The notes beneath the pieces were generated by a model, which worked only from the letters and a program-made list of their open reading frames with translations, had not been told where the DNA came from and made no database searches. A program made the translations under genes and the position numbers. From Bacillus sp. FJAT-27916 (GTDB lineage: Bacteria; Bacillota; Bacilli; Bacillales; Pradoshiaceae), in NCBI RefSeq assembly GCF_001183965.1, contig NZ_LFZV01000001.1, positions 1,652,646 through 1,716,645 on the forward strand: DNA of 64,000 nt, read 5' to 3'. Positions 7,777-16,200 of the stretch are shown piece after piece (position 1 is the stretch's first letter; each line of letters starts with the position of its first letter).

Positions 7777-8226
7777 TTAACGAATAGATATGCGCTTTTT
7801 TTTCGATTTTGGGACAGATACGGTCAAGAGTCCATTTTCGTGGGTAGCCTGAATGTTTTCTTCATCAATTGGCTCAGTGAAGCTGAAGCTCCTCGCTTTT
7901 TTTCGTCTTTCCACTGAGGAAGGTGTCCCTTTTTCATGGTTTGCTGGCCGGCGCTCCTCTGTTTCATAAGAGATGGTCAGCCGGCTGCCGGAGATGTCAA
8001 TTTCAATAAATTGTTTATCCACCCCTGCTATATGGGCGTGGATGATATAGTGGGTGTCCGTTTCTTCCCATTCCATTGGGAAACTTGAGAACAGCTTTTG
8101 GTTTTGGAAGAAGCCATCCATCGATTGCAATAATCCATTGCCGGTTTTCTCTGACAATAGATTATCCATTTGGGAAATGAATTGGCGGAAAGGTTCCAAT
8201 AACTCGTTCCGATTGTTATGAGCCAT
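7777..8226 (-). CDS. Hsp20/alpha-crystallin family small heat-shock protein
   Basis: ATP-independent holdase (149 residues). An N-terminal helical arm (1-45) is followed by the alpha-crystallin domain (about 48-143), including the beta-strands around HYIIHAHIAGV and the terminal ENGLLTVSVPK motif; a C-terminal KKKRISIR provides the I-x-I oligomerisation tail. AGAGGAGGAA precedes the ATG at 8226. No CIRCE element is visible upstream. Some Bacillus members of this family are spore coat-associated (CotM), which fits the neighbourhood, but nothing here distinguishes that. Confidence 0.9.
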   Translation of the reverse strand: MAHNNRNELLEPFRQFISQMDNLLSEKTGNGLLQSMDGFFQNQKLFSSFPMEWEETDTHYIIHAHIAGVDKQFIEIDISGSRLTISYETEERRPANHEKGTPSSVERRKKARSFSFTEPIDEENIQATHENGLLTVSVPKSKKKRISIR

Positions 8227-8391
8227 GTCTATTTCCTCCTCTTGATTCGAATTCTACCCATATGATATGCATCTCCCTGTTCTTGGGTTAGTGGAAGTTT
8301 ACGTGGGAGAAAAGAAATATGGATATAAATCTTTCGTGATTGTCATGTACACTATAAGGAATGGATGAATATTTGAAGGGAGTTAATGAAT

Positions 8392-9174
8392 ATGGCTGAA
8401 CGAGTGAAGCTTGCATATAGAGAGTCAGGAGAGGGGGAGACCATCCTGCTGATTCATGGATTTTGCGGAAACAAGGATTACTGGAAAGAGGTGGAGGCAC
8501 GTCTGTCGCCAAGTCATCATGTGGTGGTACTGGATATGAGAGGGCATGGAGAAACGAAGGCTGTGGAACCAGGATATAGCATCCATGACATGGCTGAGGA
8601 TGTTTTTGCCTTTATTGAGGAAAAAGGCCTGCAGAATATTTTTCTATTCGGCCATTCAATGGGCGGGTATATCACGCTTGATTTAGCCAAACATCACCCA
8701 GAGATTCTTGGCGGCTATGGGCTCATACATTCCACCGCATATCCTGACAGCGAGGAAGCAAAGAAAAACCGCTCTGCAGGTGTGTCAAAGGTCTCGCAGC
8801 AAGGAGTGGACTTATTCGTGAAAGAGCTCGTACCAAAGCTTGTCTCTGAACGAACGAGAGAGACTGAAAAGGATGTCATAAAAAAGCTCTTTGAGATTGG
8901 AATTGAAACCAATCCAAAAGGTGTCATCGGGGCTTTGATGGCGATGAGGAATCGAGAGGATTTAACCCATGTTTTGGAGAATGACCGTCTTCCCGTTCTG
9001 CTTGTAGCCGGGGGACAGGATGAAGTGATTTCCCCTGAAAAGACTTTTACGGCAAATGGAAGTCATGTGACGAAGGCATTAATTGAAGAGGCAGGTCATA
9101 TGGGAATCTTTGAGACACCCGATGAGGTAAGCCGTGCCGTTGCTTCTTTCGTGGACGAAAATTCAAAGAAATAA
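8392..9174 (+). CDS. Alpha/beta-fold hydrolase
   Basis: A 260-residue serine hydrolase of the esterase/lipase-like type. The oxyanion-hole motif LIHGFCG is near residue 20, the nucleophile is in GHSMGG (about residue 88), the acid in GGQDEVI and the catalytic histidine in AGHMGIF. Substrate cannot be told from sequence. GAAGGGAG ends 9 bases before the ATG at 8392; the earlier ATG at 8386 is only 3 bases away, so I prefer 8392. It stands alone between two terminators. Confidence 0.9.
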   Translation: MAERVKLAYRESGEGETILLIHGFCGNKDYWKEVEARLSPSHHVVVLDMRGHGETKAVEPGYSIHDMAEDVFAFIEEKGLQNIFLFGHSMGGYITLDLAKHHPEILGGYGLIHSTAYPDSEEAKKNRSAGVSKVSQQGVDLFVKELVPKLVSERTRETEKDVIKKLFEIGIETNPKGVIGALMAMRNREDLTHVLENDRLPVLLVAGGQDEVISPEKTFTANGSHVTKALIEEAGHMGIFETPDEVSRAVASFVDENSKK

Positions 9175-9181
9175 ATCAATT

Positions 9182-9212
9182 GCCGCATCAAGGAAAAGAT
9201 GCGGCTTTTTTC
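9182..9212 (+). terminator. intrinsic terminator after the hydrolase
   Basis: GCCGCATC (9182-9189) pairs with GATGCGGC (9198-9205), followed by T6. Confidence 0.9.
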
Positions 9213-9265
9213 TTCACAAGAGAACGTTCATTCGGTTACAATGAGGACAGAAATGAGGTGTGAAC

Positions 9266-11563
9266 GTGTTCAGGAAGAAAAGTTTAGCGGATATCATGAA
9301 CGACCTGCTGACAGATGAACAATACAAAGACCAGATCAGCTTCTGGCATACGATTGATGAAAAGGAGGCAGTTTATGCGCCTTTTCCAAATGATCTTCAC
9401 GAGCAATTGCGAACAGCCCTTGAAGCAAGAGGGATTTCTTCATTATATAGCCACCAAAGCGAAGCATACCGTTCTATTCGAGGCGGAAGGAATATAGTCG
9501 CCGTTACCCCGACTGCATCCGGCAAGACCCTTTGTTATAATTTGCCCGTCATCCAAACCATTCTTGAGAACTCGGATACGAGAGCCTTATATTTATTTCC
9601 GACAAAGGCACTGAGCTATGATCAAAAGTCAGAGCTGGAGGAATTAATCGATGCAGCAGACTTGAAGATTAACAGCTATACGTATGACGGTGATACACCT
9701 ACAAGCATTCGGCAGAAGATTCGTAAGGCGGGGCATATTGTTATCACAAATCCAGACATGCTCCATTCCGGAATCTTGCCTCACCACACGAAATGGGTTT
9801 CCTTATTTGAGAATCTGAAATATGTGGTGATTGATGAACTGCATACGTACAAGGGGGTCTTTGGCAGCCATACGGCGAATGTCATACGAAGGCTGAAGCG
9901 TATATGCCGTTTCTATGGCAGCGATCCGCTCTTTATATGTACATCAGCGACGATTGCTAATCCGAAGGAATTAGCAGAGGCGCTGACGGAAACAGAGATG
10001 GTGCTGGTTGATAAGAATGGCGCTCCTGCAGGGAAGAAACATTTCGTCTTTTATAACCCGCCGATTGTCAATAAGCCCCTTAATATTCGAAGAAGTGCTG
10101 TCCTTGAGGTTCGGAAGATTGCCAGTGACTTGCTTCGTAATAAGATACAGACCATCGTGTTTGCCAGAAGCCGGGTTCGGGTTGAAATCCTTCTGACCTA
10201 TCTTCAGGAGCTTGTATCAAAGGAACTAGGTCCTAAAGCCATCAGCGGTTATCGAGGCGGGTATTTACCGACCCAGCGCAGAGAAATCGAGAAGGGATTG
10301 AGGGAAGGCACCATTTACGGCGTTGTCAGCACGAATGCCCTTGAGCTAGGTGTGGATATCGGGCAGCTTCAGGCCTGTATCATGACAGGTTACCCCGGCT
10401 CCATCGCCAGTGCCTGGCAGCAGGCAGGACGTGCGGGCAGACGGCATGGGGAGGCGCTGATTATTATGGTCGCCTCATCAAGTCCGATTGATCAGTTTGT
10501 GATACAGCACCCTGATTATTTCTTTAATCGCAATCCGGAAACAGCGAGAATCAACCCGGATAATCTTGTCATTCTCGTTGACCACTTGAAATGTGCTGCC
10601 TTTGAGATTCCTTTCAAGGAAGGGGAACGATTCGGTGCTGCCGAAATCACAGAGATTCTGGACTATTTAGCGGAGGAGCATGTGCTGCATAAGAACAAGA
10701 ATATGTGGCATTGGATGAATGATGCATTCCCGGCTCATGAGATTAGCCTTCGTTCAGCCTCACAGGAAAATGTGGTCATTATTGACCGTACCAGCCCGAA
10801 GCCGCGTGTAATTGGCGAAACCGATCGTTTCAGTGCCATGACACTCCTGCATGATGAAGCAATCTACCTCCATCAAGGAATCCAATATCAGGTGGAATTT
10901 TTGGATTGGGAAGAGAAAAAGGCATATGTACGAGAAGTAAAGGTTGATTACTATACCGATGCAAATCTGGCTGTACAGGTCGATGTATTAGAAATCGATG
11001 AGCGTAAGACAAGTGAGCAAACATCTGTGACATTTGGAGATGTATCCGTCAGGGCGATGGCGACGATATTTAAGAAAATCAAGTTTGATACACATGAGAA
11101 TATTGGTTCAGGTCCTATTCACCTTCCTGAAGAAGAAATCCATACGAATGCCTGCATGCTTTCCTTGAATATGGGTCTGTCAGATTGGAAGGAGGAGCGG
11201 CTTGAAGAAGGCTTGATGGGTGCCTCCCATGCTTTAAGAGGAATTATTCCGGTGTATGTCATGTGCGACCCTGGGGATATCCATGTGTATCCGCAGGTGA
11301 AGGCCACTCATAATGATTTGCCGACTATTTTTGTCTATGACCATTATCCGGGCGGTATCGGTCTAAGTAAATATATGTTTGAACATAGCGCAGCCATCAT
11401 TGAAGCGACGATTGATGCGATAGCGGCCTGTCCTTGTGATTCCGGCTGTCCAAGCTGCGTCGGCACAGAGGGAGGCGGCGAGACAATGAAGCAGGATGCA
11501 CTTAAGATCCTGGCGATTTTCGCAGGCCGCTATGGAAAAGAGGACATAAAGCATGTCCATTAA
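9266..11563 (+). CDS. yprA: DEAD/DEAH-box DNA repair helicase YprA (MrfA)
   Basis: Superfamily 2 helicase (765 residues). Walker A is TPTASGKT (about residue 83-90), Walker B is the variant DELH (about 190), motif III is TSATIANP, and motif VI is QQAGRAGR. The C-terminal MZB/DUF1998-type domain has four cysteines in C-x-C-x4-C-x2-C spacing (CPCDSGCPSC) for zinc. B. subtilis YprA (MrfA) acts with YprB (MrfB) in a mitomycin C repair route independent of UvrABC, and the same gene pair is kept here. GAGGTG (9255-9260) points to GTG at 9266 rather than the GTG at 9260 that overlaps it. The stop overlaps yprB by 11 bp. Confidence 0.95.
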   Translation: MFRKKSLADIMNDLLTDEQYKDQISFWHTIDEKEAVYAPFPNDLHEQLRTALEARGISSLYSHQSEAYRSIRGGRNIVAVTPTASGKTLCYNLPVIQTILENSDTRALYLFPTKALSYDQKSELEELIDAADLKINSYTYDGDTPTSIRQKIRKAGHIVITNPDMLHSGILPHHTKWVSLFENLKYVVIDELHTYKGVFGSHTANVIRRLKRICRFYGSDPLFICTSATIANPKELAEALTETEMVLVDKNGAPAGKKHFVFYNPPIVNKPLNIRRSAVLEVRKIASDLLRNKIQTIVFARSRVRVEILLTYLQELVSKELGPKAISGYRGGYLPTQRREIEKGLREGTIYGVVSTNALELGVDIGQLQACIMTGYPGSIASAWQQAGRAGRRHGEALIIMVASSSPIDQFVIQHPDYFFNRNPETARINPDNLVILVDHLKCAAFEIPFKEGERFGAAEITEILDYLAEEHVLHKNKNMWHWMNDAFPAHEISLRSASQENVVIIDRTSPKPRVIGETDRFSAMTLLHDEAIYLHQGIQYQVEFLDWEEKKAYVREVKVDYYTDANLAVQVDVLEIDERKTSEQTSVTFGDVSVRAMATIFKKIKFDTHENIGSGPIHLPEEEIHTNACMLSLNMGLSDWKEERLEEGLMGASHALRGIIPVYVMCDPGDIHVYPQVKATHNDLPTIFVYDHYPGGIGLSKYMFEHSAAIIEATIDAIAACPCDSGCPSCVGTEGGGETMKQDALKILAIFAGRYGKEDIKHVH

Positions 11564-12827
11564 ACATAAACTCAATCGAATGAAAGTTCATCTAAATACG
11601 GGGAATGGCGATGTGAAGGCGAAGGAAGTCAGAGAGCCGGCTCTAAAGCAGACTGAAATTCCTCATTATGATGAATGGCAGGAGTATGGAGCAAGGGCTG
11701 TATTTATGGAAGAGGAGTATTGCCTTATTCGAGAGGTGAGCTACCCGTTAACTCACCGCCATGGCAAGTATACATTTGATATGCTTTTGGACATCGTCCG
11801 TATTTGGAATGAATCAGATTTGTCTCACCCCTTATCAGCTAAGGGGATTCAGGCTGATCAACTATTTTTCTTTGATACAGAAACGACCGGTCTTGGCACG
11901 GGAGCGGGTACCTCGATCTTTCTTCTTGGTTATGCATTCATTGAGGATGGAATGGTCAAGGTGCGTCAGCATTTTCTTCCGCGCCCTGGATATGAGCTTC
12001 CGTTCTATAAAACATTTTTTGATAACGTTCAATATGAAAAGCTTGTCACCTATAACGGAAAATCATTTGATTGGCCTCAGGTTGTCTCCCAGCATACGAT
12101 GCTTAGAGGGCAGCTGCCTAAGCTCCCTAGGTTCGGTCATTTTGACCTTTATCATGCGGCACGCAGACTTTGGAAGAATAAGCTTGATCGCGTTAAGCTT
12201 GCTGTAGTTGAGGAAGAGGTACTTGGCTTTAAGCGGGAGGATGACATACCGGGCTATTTGGCTCCTATGATTTATTTTGACTACGTAGATCGGCATGACC
12301 CGGAAGCTATCTTTAAGATCATGAAGCATAATGAGCAGGATGTCCTTTCCCTCATTTCGCTGTATATCCATTTATCTGCCTTGTTATTGAATCAGGAGTT
12401 TGCCGAGCATGAGGATTCCTTTGAATTAGCAAGATGGTTCTCTGTGCTGAAGGAGAGAAACCGTGCCATTCAGTCATTCGAAAGAGGCATCACTGAATCG
12501 GCAGAGGAGGATGTACTGACCGTGAAATTTCATTTGGCGAATGAACATAAGCGGAGCGGCAACCTCCGTGCGGCGGCTGAGCTGTGGGAGGAAGCGGCTA
12601 TGTCCAATAGGTCAGAGACAAAGGCACTGTCCTATTTAGAGCTTGCCAAATACTATGAGCATAGGGTGAAAGATTATGATACGGCCCTCAGTCATGCACA
12701 GGCAGCGCTGGATACTGTTGTGAAAAATCAAATTCAAAAAGCCGCCTTGAAGGCAGGAGAACTTCAAAAACGAATCGAACGCCTTGAACGTAAATGCCTT
12801 CAAATGCTAGAGCGAATAGGAAAATAG
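11553..12827 (+). CDS. yprB: YprB (MrfB) RNase H-like exonuclease with TPR-like C-terminus
   Basis: A 424-residue partner of YprA. Residues about 95-270 form a DnaQ-like 3'-5' exonuclease fold: exo I is FFDTETTG (Asp and Glu), exo II lies around YNGKSFDWP, and exo III is around MKHNEQDVLSL (conserved Asp). Residues about 290-415 are helical repeats of TPR type (WFSVLKERNRAIQSFERG, ALSYLELAKYYEH). The ATG at 11553 lies inside the end of yprA, with GAGGA upstream, so the two proteins are made together. Confidence 0.93.
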   Translation: MSIKHKLNRMKVHLNTGNGDVKAKEVREPALKQTEIPHYDEWQEYGARAVFMEEEYCLIREVSYPLTHRHGKYTFDMLLDIVRIWNESDLSHPLSAKGIQADQLFFFDTETTGLGTGAGTSIFLLGYAFIEDGMVKVRQHFLPRPGYELPFYKTFFDNVQYEKLVTYNGKSFDWPQVVSQHTMLRGQLPKLPRFGHFDLYHAARRLWKNKLDRVKLAVVEEEVLGFKREDDIPGYLAPMIYFDYVDRHDPEAIFKIMKHNEQDVLSLISLYIHLSALLLNQEFAEHEDSFELARWFSVLKERNRAIQSFERGITESAEEDVLTVKFHLANEHKRSGNLRAAAELWEEAAMSNRSETKALSYLELAKYYEHRVKDYDTALSHAQAALDTVVKNQIQKAALKAGELQKRIERLERKCLQMLERIGK

Positions 12828-12860
12828 GTGAATGTCTCGGTGCAAAGCATACATGTCCCT

Positions 12861-12869
12861 CATACCTTA
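12861..12869 (+). promoter_or_regulatory. sigma-K-type -10 element upstream of cotD
   Basis: CATACCTTA matches CATANNNTA exactly, about 26 bases before the cotD ribosome site. The expected AC at -35 is not clear at the right distance, so the promoter is only partly supported. Confidence 0.4.
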
Positions 12870-12912
12870 TTAATGTAAGTACAACAGGATGATGAGAGGA
12901 GAGAATAAGTCT

Positions 12913-13284
12913 ATGTATGGTCATCATAATTTCTGCGGTCCCATTTCGGTGCCGGGTTGCAATCAAACACAAGTTTGCCCGCCTGTTTGCCATGAACCTA
13001 TTCAATTCGTGAAGGAAAATTGTTATACCGTTATCGTGCCGCATGTCCACCCTGTGCAAACATTGGAAGTGAATAATCACGTCTTTCAACATGAACATAT
13101 GTACCCGCATTCTTATCAATGTGCGGACCCTGTATTTAACCAAGAAATCCAATGCGGTGCTCCATGCCCGCCAGCACCAGGGTGCGGTCCGTCAATGCAC
13201 GGCGGTCCTATGTTTGGAGGACCAATGCACGGTGGTCCATCCCACCATGGTCATGGCCACCACGGCCATGGGTTTGGCTGCTAA
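12913..13284 (+). CDS. cotD: CotD family spore coat protein
   Basis: Inner spore coat protein (123 residues), rich in His, Cys, Pro and Gly. The conserved core has CPPVCHEP, KENCYTVIVPHVHP and NHVFQHEHMYPHS; the C-terminus is a GGPM/HGGP and GHHGHG repeat ending in Cys. Cysteines and histidines suit cross-linking and metal binding in the coat. AGAGGAGAG (12895-12903) places the start at 12913; the earlier ATGs at 12889 and 12892 lie upstream of that site. B. subtilis also has cotD between yprB and ypsA. Expression is expected in the mother cell late in sporulation. Confidence 0.92.
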   Translation: MYGHHNFCGPISVPGCNQTQVCPPVCHEPIQFVKENCYTVIVPHVHPVQTLEVNNHVFQHEHMYPHSYQCADPVFNQEIQCGAPCPPAPGCGPSMHGGPMFGGPMHGGPSHHGHGHHGHGFGC

Positions 13285-13285
13285 A

Positions 13286-13318
13286 AAAGGAAAGGGGCTA
13301 ATGCCTCTTCCTTTCTTT
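13286..13318 (+). terminator. intrinsic terminator after cotD
   Basis: AAAGGAAAGGGGC (13286-13298) pairs with GCCTCTTCCTTT (from 13303) with one mismatch and a 4-base loop. The U-tract is interrupted by a C. Confidence 0.6.
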
Positions 13319-13356
13319 AATGAAATCATTTAGGATAAGCATCGGGAAGTGAAAAA

Positions 13357-13911
13357 ATGGGTAAAGTAGTATTTGTAACCGGATATAAAGCCTATGAACT
13401 TGGGATATACGACCAAAGACACCAAGGGATTCCATACATAAAGAAAGCCATTAAAGCTCGTTTGCTGGACATGCTGGATCAAGACTTGGAATGGGTCTTA
13501 ATCACGGGGCAGCCAGGCGTGGAACTTTGGGCCGCCAATGTGGTGTTCGATTTGCAGGAGGAATATCCTGAGCTTAAGCTTGGTGTGCTGCTTCCTTTTT
13601 TGAATCAGGAGGAGAATTGGAAAGAGGGCGTAAAGGAACAATATGAAGAGGTATTGCTTCAGGCGGATTATGTAGAGGCTATTTCTAAGAAGCCGTATGA
13701 GGGGCCTTGGCAGCTGAAGCTTCGCAATCAATTCCTGGTTGACAAGAGTGATCAGATGCTCATCCTCTATGAAGAGGAAAAGGATGGAAGCCCGAAATAC
13801 AGCTGGATGGAGGCCAAAAAAAAGCAGGATAAAAAAGATTATCCGATTTTCCAAATCACCTTTTGGGACCTTGAAAGCTTGATTGAAGAAGAGCAATGGC
13901 AAGATTATTAA
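13357..13911 (+). CDS. ypsA: YpsA, DUF1273 Rossmann-fold (SLOG/TM1506-like) protein
   Basis: A 184-residue cytoplasmic protein. It begins VVFVTGYKAYELG, the nucleotide-binding-like loop typical of the family, followed by LITGQPGVELWAA, which contributes a second conserved Gly-rich loop. B. subtilis and S. aureus YpsA affect cell division together with GpsB, and here too it directly precedes gpsB, about 70 bp away. The molecular function is not settled. No signal peptide or membrane helix. Confidence 0.93.
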   Translation: MGKVVFVTGYKAYELGIYDQRHQGIPYIKKAIKARLLDMLDQDLEWVLITGQPGVELWAANVVFDLQEEYPELKLGVLLPFLNQEENWKEGVKEQYEEVLLQADYVEAISKKPYEGPWQLKLRNQFLVDKSDQMLILYEEEKDGSPKYSWMEAKKKQDKKDYPIFQITFWDLESLIEEEQWQDY

Positions 13912-13983
13912 AAGGTAAATTGACAAACAGCACTTTTTTTGAAAAAATAAAAGTATTAGTCGTAGGAATTTGAGGTGAAGAAA

Positions 13984-14295
13984 ATGCTCTCAGATAAAAC
14001 CAAGTTGACAGCAAAAGATATCCTGGAGAAAGAATTCAAGACAGGGGTCAGAGGCTACAAGCAAGAAGAGGTAGATCAGTATCTCGATTTGATCATCAAG
14101 GATTACGAAGTCATGCACCAGGAATATGAGCTTCTTTTGCAAGAAAACATGAAACTGAAGAAGCAATTGGAGGATCAGCCTAAAAAGACTGTTCAACCGG
14201 TGCAGCAAACACCTGCGGGTACAACCAATTTTGATATTTTAAAACGCCTATCCAATCTGGAAAAGCATGTTTTTGGAAGCAAACTGTACGAGTAA
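13984..14295 (+). CDS. gpsB: Cell division/cell-wall regulator GpsB
   Basis: DivIVA-related adaptor that shuttles PBP1 between septum and side wall. The 103-residue protein has the N-terminal membrane-binding loop and coiled coil ([20 protein letters not shown]) and the conserved C-terminal trimerisation helix [20 protein letters not shown], separated by a Q/P/T linker a few residues longer than in B. subtilis. AGGTG at 13973-13977 points to the ATG at 13984; a GTG at 13975 overlaps the site. Its client PBP1A is encoded in the same window (ponA). Confidence 0.96.
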   Translation: MLSDKTKLTAKDILEKEFKTGVRGYKQEEVDQYLDLIIKDYEVMHQEYELLLQENMKLKKQLEDQPKKTVQPVQQTPAGTTNFDILKRLSNLEKHVFGSKLYE

Positions 14296-14316
14296 TAACT
14301 TCCAATGCAATTTTGG

Positions 14317-14345
14317 TTGCAATGTGTGGTTTTTGAAGCTATAAT
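14317..14345 (+). promoter_or_regulatory. strong sigma-A promoter of rnpB
   Basis: TTGCAA (14317-14322), a 17-base spacer and TATAAT (14340-14345), about 10 bases before the first paired bases of RNase P RNA. Confidence 0.8.
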
Positions 14346-14354
14346 AACTTTTAT

Positions 14355-14748
14355 GCGATAACGTCTGGGTAATCGCTGCAATGCAAATTGTAGAGGAAAG
14401 TCCATGCTCGCACAGGCTGAGATGCCTGTAGTGTTCGTGCCTAGCCCAATAAGCTAGGGCAGCCTGTTTCAGGCTGACGGCCGGGAAAGCACCTAAGTCT
14501 TTGTGATATGGTGCCGGTACCTATAAAAGTGCCACAGTGACGGAGCCTTTCTGGAAACAGGAAGGGTGGAACGAGGTAAACCCCGCGAGCGAGAAACCCA
14601 AATTTGGTAGGGGCGCCTTTCCTAAGGAAATGAACGATGGGAAAGGGCAGATTATATCTGAAGATAGATGATTGCCGCCGGAGTACGAGATTCTTCCAAT
14701 CGATTGCAGTACGAAGGAACAGAACATGGCTTACAGGACGTTATCTAG
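14355..14748 (+). ncRNA. rnpB: RNase P RNA, Bacillus (B) type
   Basis: Catalytic RNA that trims tRNA 5' ends. The core landmarks follow the B. subtilis molecule closely: GGGTAATCGCTGCA and GAGGAAAGTCCATGCTCGCAC near the 5' end, AGTGCCACAGTGACG in the middle, CGAGCGAGAAACCCAAATTT, GATAGATGATTGCCGCC and ACATGGCTTACAG near the 3' end. Helix P1 closes the molecule: GATAACGTC (14357-14365) with GACGTTATC (14737-14745). The exact ends are estimated from P1. Position right after gpsB is as in B. subtilis. Confidence 0.97.
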
Positions 14749-14796
14749 GAAGCATAATGAATGAACATTGAAGAGCCTAAGGGCTTATGAAAGAAT

Positions 14797-14839
14797 AAAG
14801 AAGCCGCCGACTTTCGCAATGAAAGTCGGCGGCTTCTTT
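14797..14839. terminator. strong bidirectional terminator between rnpB and the MFS gene
   Basis: AAAGAAGCCGCCGACTTTC (14797-14815) pairs perfectly with 14821-14839 around a 5-base loop; A- and T-rich tails on both sides. It ends the MFS transcript from the minus strand and probably rnpB read-through. Confidence 0.9.
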
Positions 14840-14848
14840 TATGTTGAT

Positions 14849-16102
14849 TTAATAACTTGTCTTTACAGCTCCTGTCTCTTTAACCAAAGCCTTTTTGCTG
14901 TACAAGGCGAGGTAGAGGAGAAGTGTGCCGGCTGTGACAATCAATCCCACATAGACGGACATCATGCTTGGAATTAGATAGGCTCCAAGAATGATAGAGA
15001 ACCGTGCCATGAGTTCAGCACCATTATAAGCTGCTCCGGCAAAGGCGGAATAAGAGCCACGCTTGTCTGCAGGAATCATATTCGCTTGCTCGGTCGTATA
15101 GACAGGCGAATACAATAGTTCACCAATGGTAGCCACAAAACCGAATAGCAAGAGTACATACCAGGTATCAGCAGCTGTGATCACTGCATAACCGGTACCA
15201 TAAATAATCAGACCAGTAATTAAGACAGATTTATTCGAAAACCGGCTCGCCATCTTTGTGACAAAGAAGGTCAAGAGAACGACGGAAACCATATTAAGGA
15301 TGTTTAACATGCTGAGCATGTGGACCCCCTGTGCCGTAAACCCGAAGATTTTCACAGGATTGAAGTTTTCAGCAAGCCGGACGCCGATATAACTGTTCAG
15401 TGAGAATTCTGCCGAGAGAATAAGTGTGAAGCCGAGGACCAGCTTCACATACTGTCTGTCAGCTAAAGCAACTTGATAATTATCAATGATGTCCAAGAAT
15501 AGATTCTTTCCGCTCTTGCTTTGAACATGCGTATGATTGTCAATGAGCCAAAAATGATAAGCGATGACAATCATGAACGAAATGAAGGATAAGACCATAA
15601 ATAATTCCTTTTGATAATGCAAGTAGAAGAGCCCGCCCATTGCGGCACCGATAGCCATGGAAAGATTAACTTGCCAGTAATCGATGGCGTAGACGGCCCG
15701 TCGGTTCTCAGGGGTGGTAGAATCCATAATAATCGCTTGCATACATGGACGGCCAAGACTGCTTGTGATCAAGAATCCAATATAGGCAGCAGCGAAGAGA
15801 ATGACCCAATCATCCTTAGGCATAAGACTGACTGTCATGCCGAGGAACATAAGAGTGCTTAAGGATGAAGTGATAAGCAACACCTTTTTCCGTTTAAATC
15901 GGTCAGAAATATAGCCGCCGATCAAATTAGCCGCAAAGGTAATCATCACGGTGAAAATCAAGAAGAGTCCTGCCCAAATCTTATTGAGCTCCTGAGCGAA
16001 ATAAAGGGCCATAAAAGGCATGACGGCACTTGATGCGGCCCGGTTAAAGAAGGATGTAATCAACCGAACCTTAATGTTTTGCGGCAATGTTTTGAAATTC
16101 AT
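14849..16102 (-). CDS. MFS (major facilitator) transporter
   Basis: A 417-residue integral membrane protein with about 12 hydrophobic helices in two halves. The loop 2-3 signature appears as GGYISDRFKRKKVLL (G-x-x-x-D-R-x-x-R/K). Substrate is unknown; drug or sugar efflux are both possible. The gene is transcribed away from an SgrR-type regulator, an arrangement reminiscent of sgrR and the sugar efflux gene setA in enteric bacteria, so sugar or sugar-phosphate export is worth considering. AAGGGAGGAA precedes the ATG. The gene pair is not at this place in B. subtilis. Confidence 0.88.
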   Translation of the reverse strand: MNFKTLPQNIKVRLITSFFNRAASSAVMPFMALYFAQELNKIWAGLFLIFTVMITFAANLIGGYISDRFKRKKVLLITSSLSTLMFLGMTVSLMPKDDWVILFAAAYIGFLITSSLGRPCMQAIIMDSTTPENRRAVYAIDYWQVNLSMAIGAAMGGLFYLHYQKELFMVLSFISFMIVIAYHFWLIDNHTHVQSKSGKNLFLDIIDNYQVALADRQYVKLVLGFTLILSAEFSLNSYIGVRLAENFNPVKIFGFTAQGVHMLSMLNILNMVSVVLLTFFVTKMASRFSNKSVLITGLIIYGTGYAVITAADTWYVLLLFGFVATIGELLYSPVYTTEQANMIPADKRGSYSAFAGAAYNGAELMARFSIILGAYLIPSMMSVYVGLIVTAGTLLLYLALYSKKALVKETGAVKTSY

Positions 16103-16200
16103 CTTGTATTCCTCCCTTCGTACGCCTTATATTAAACTAGACGAATTGTTTAGAAAATAGACGATTTTAGAAATAATGTCCAGTTTCATGAGAGGGGGGG

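Noticed and set aside
7777-8226. Calling the Hsp20 protein CotM
   Set aside because: Only the alpha-crystallin fold is visible; nothing in the sequence separates a coat protein from a general small heat-shock protein.
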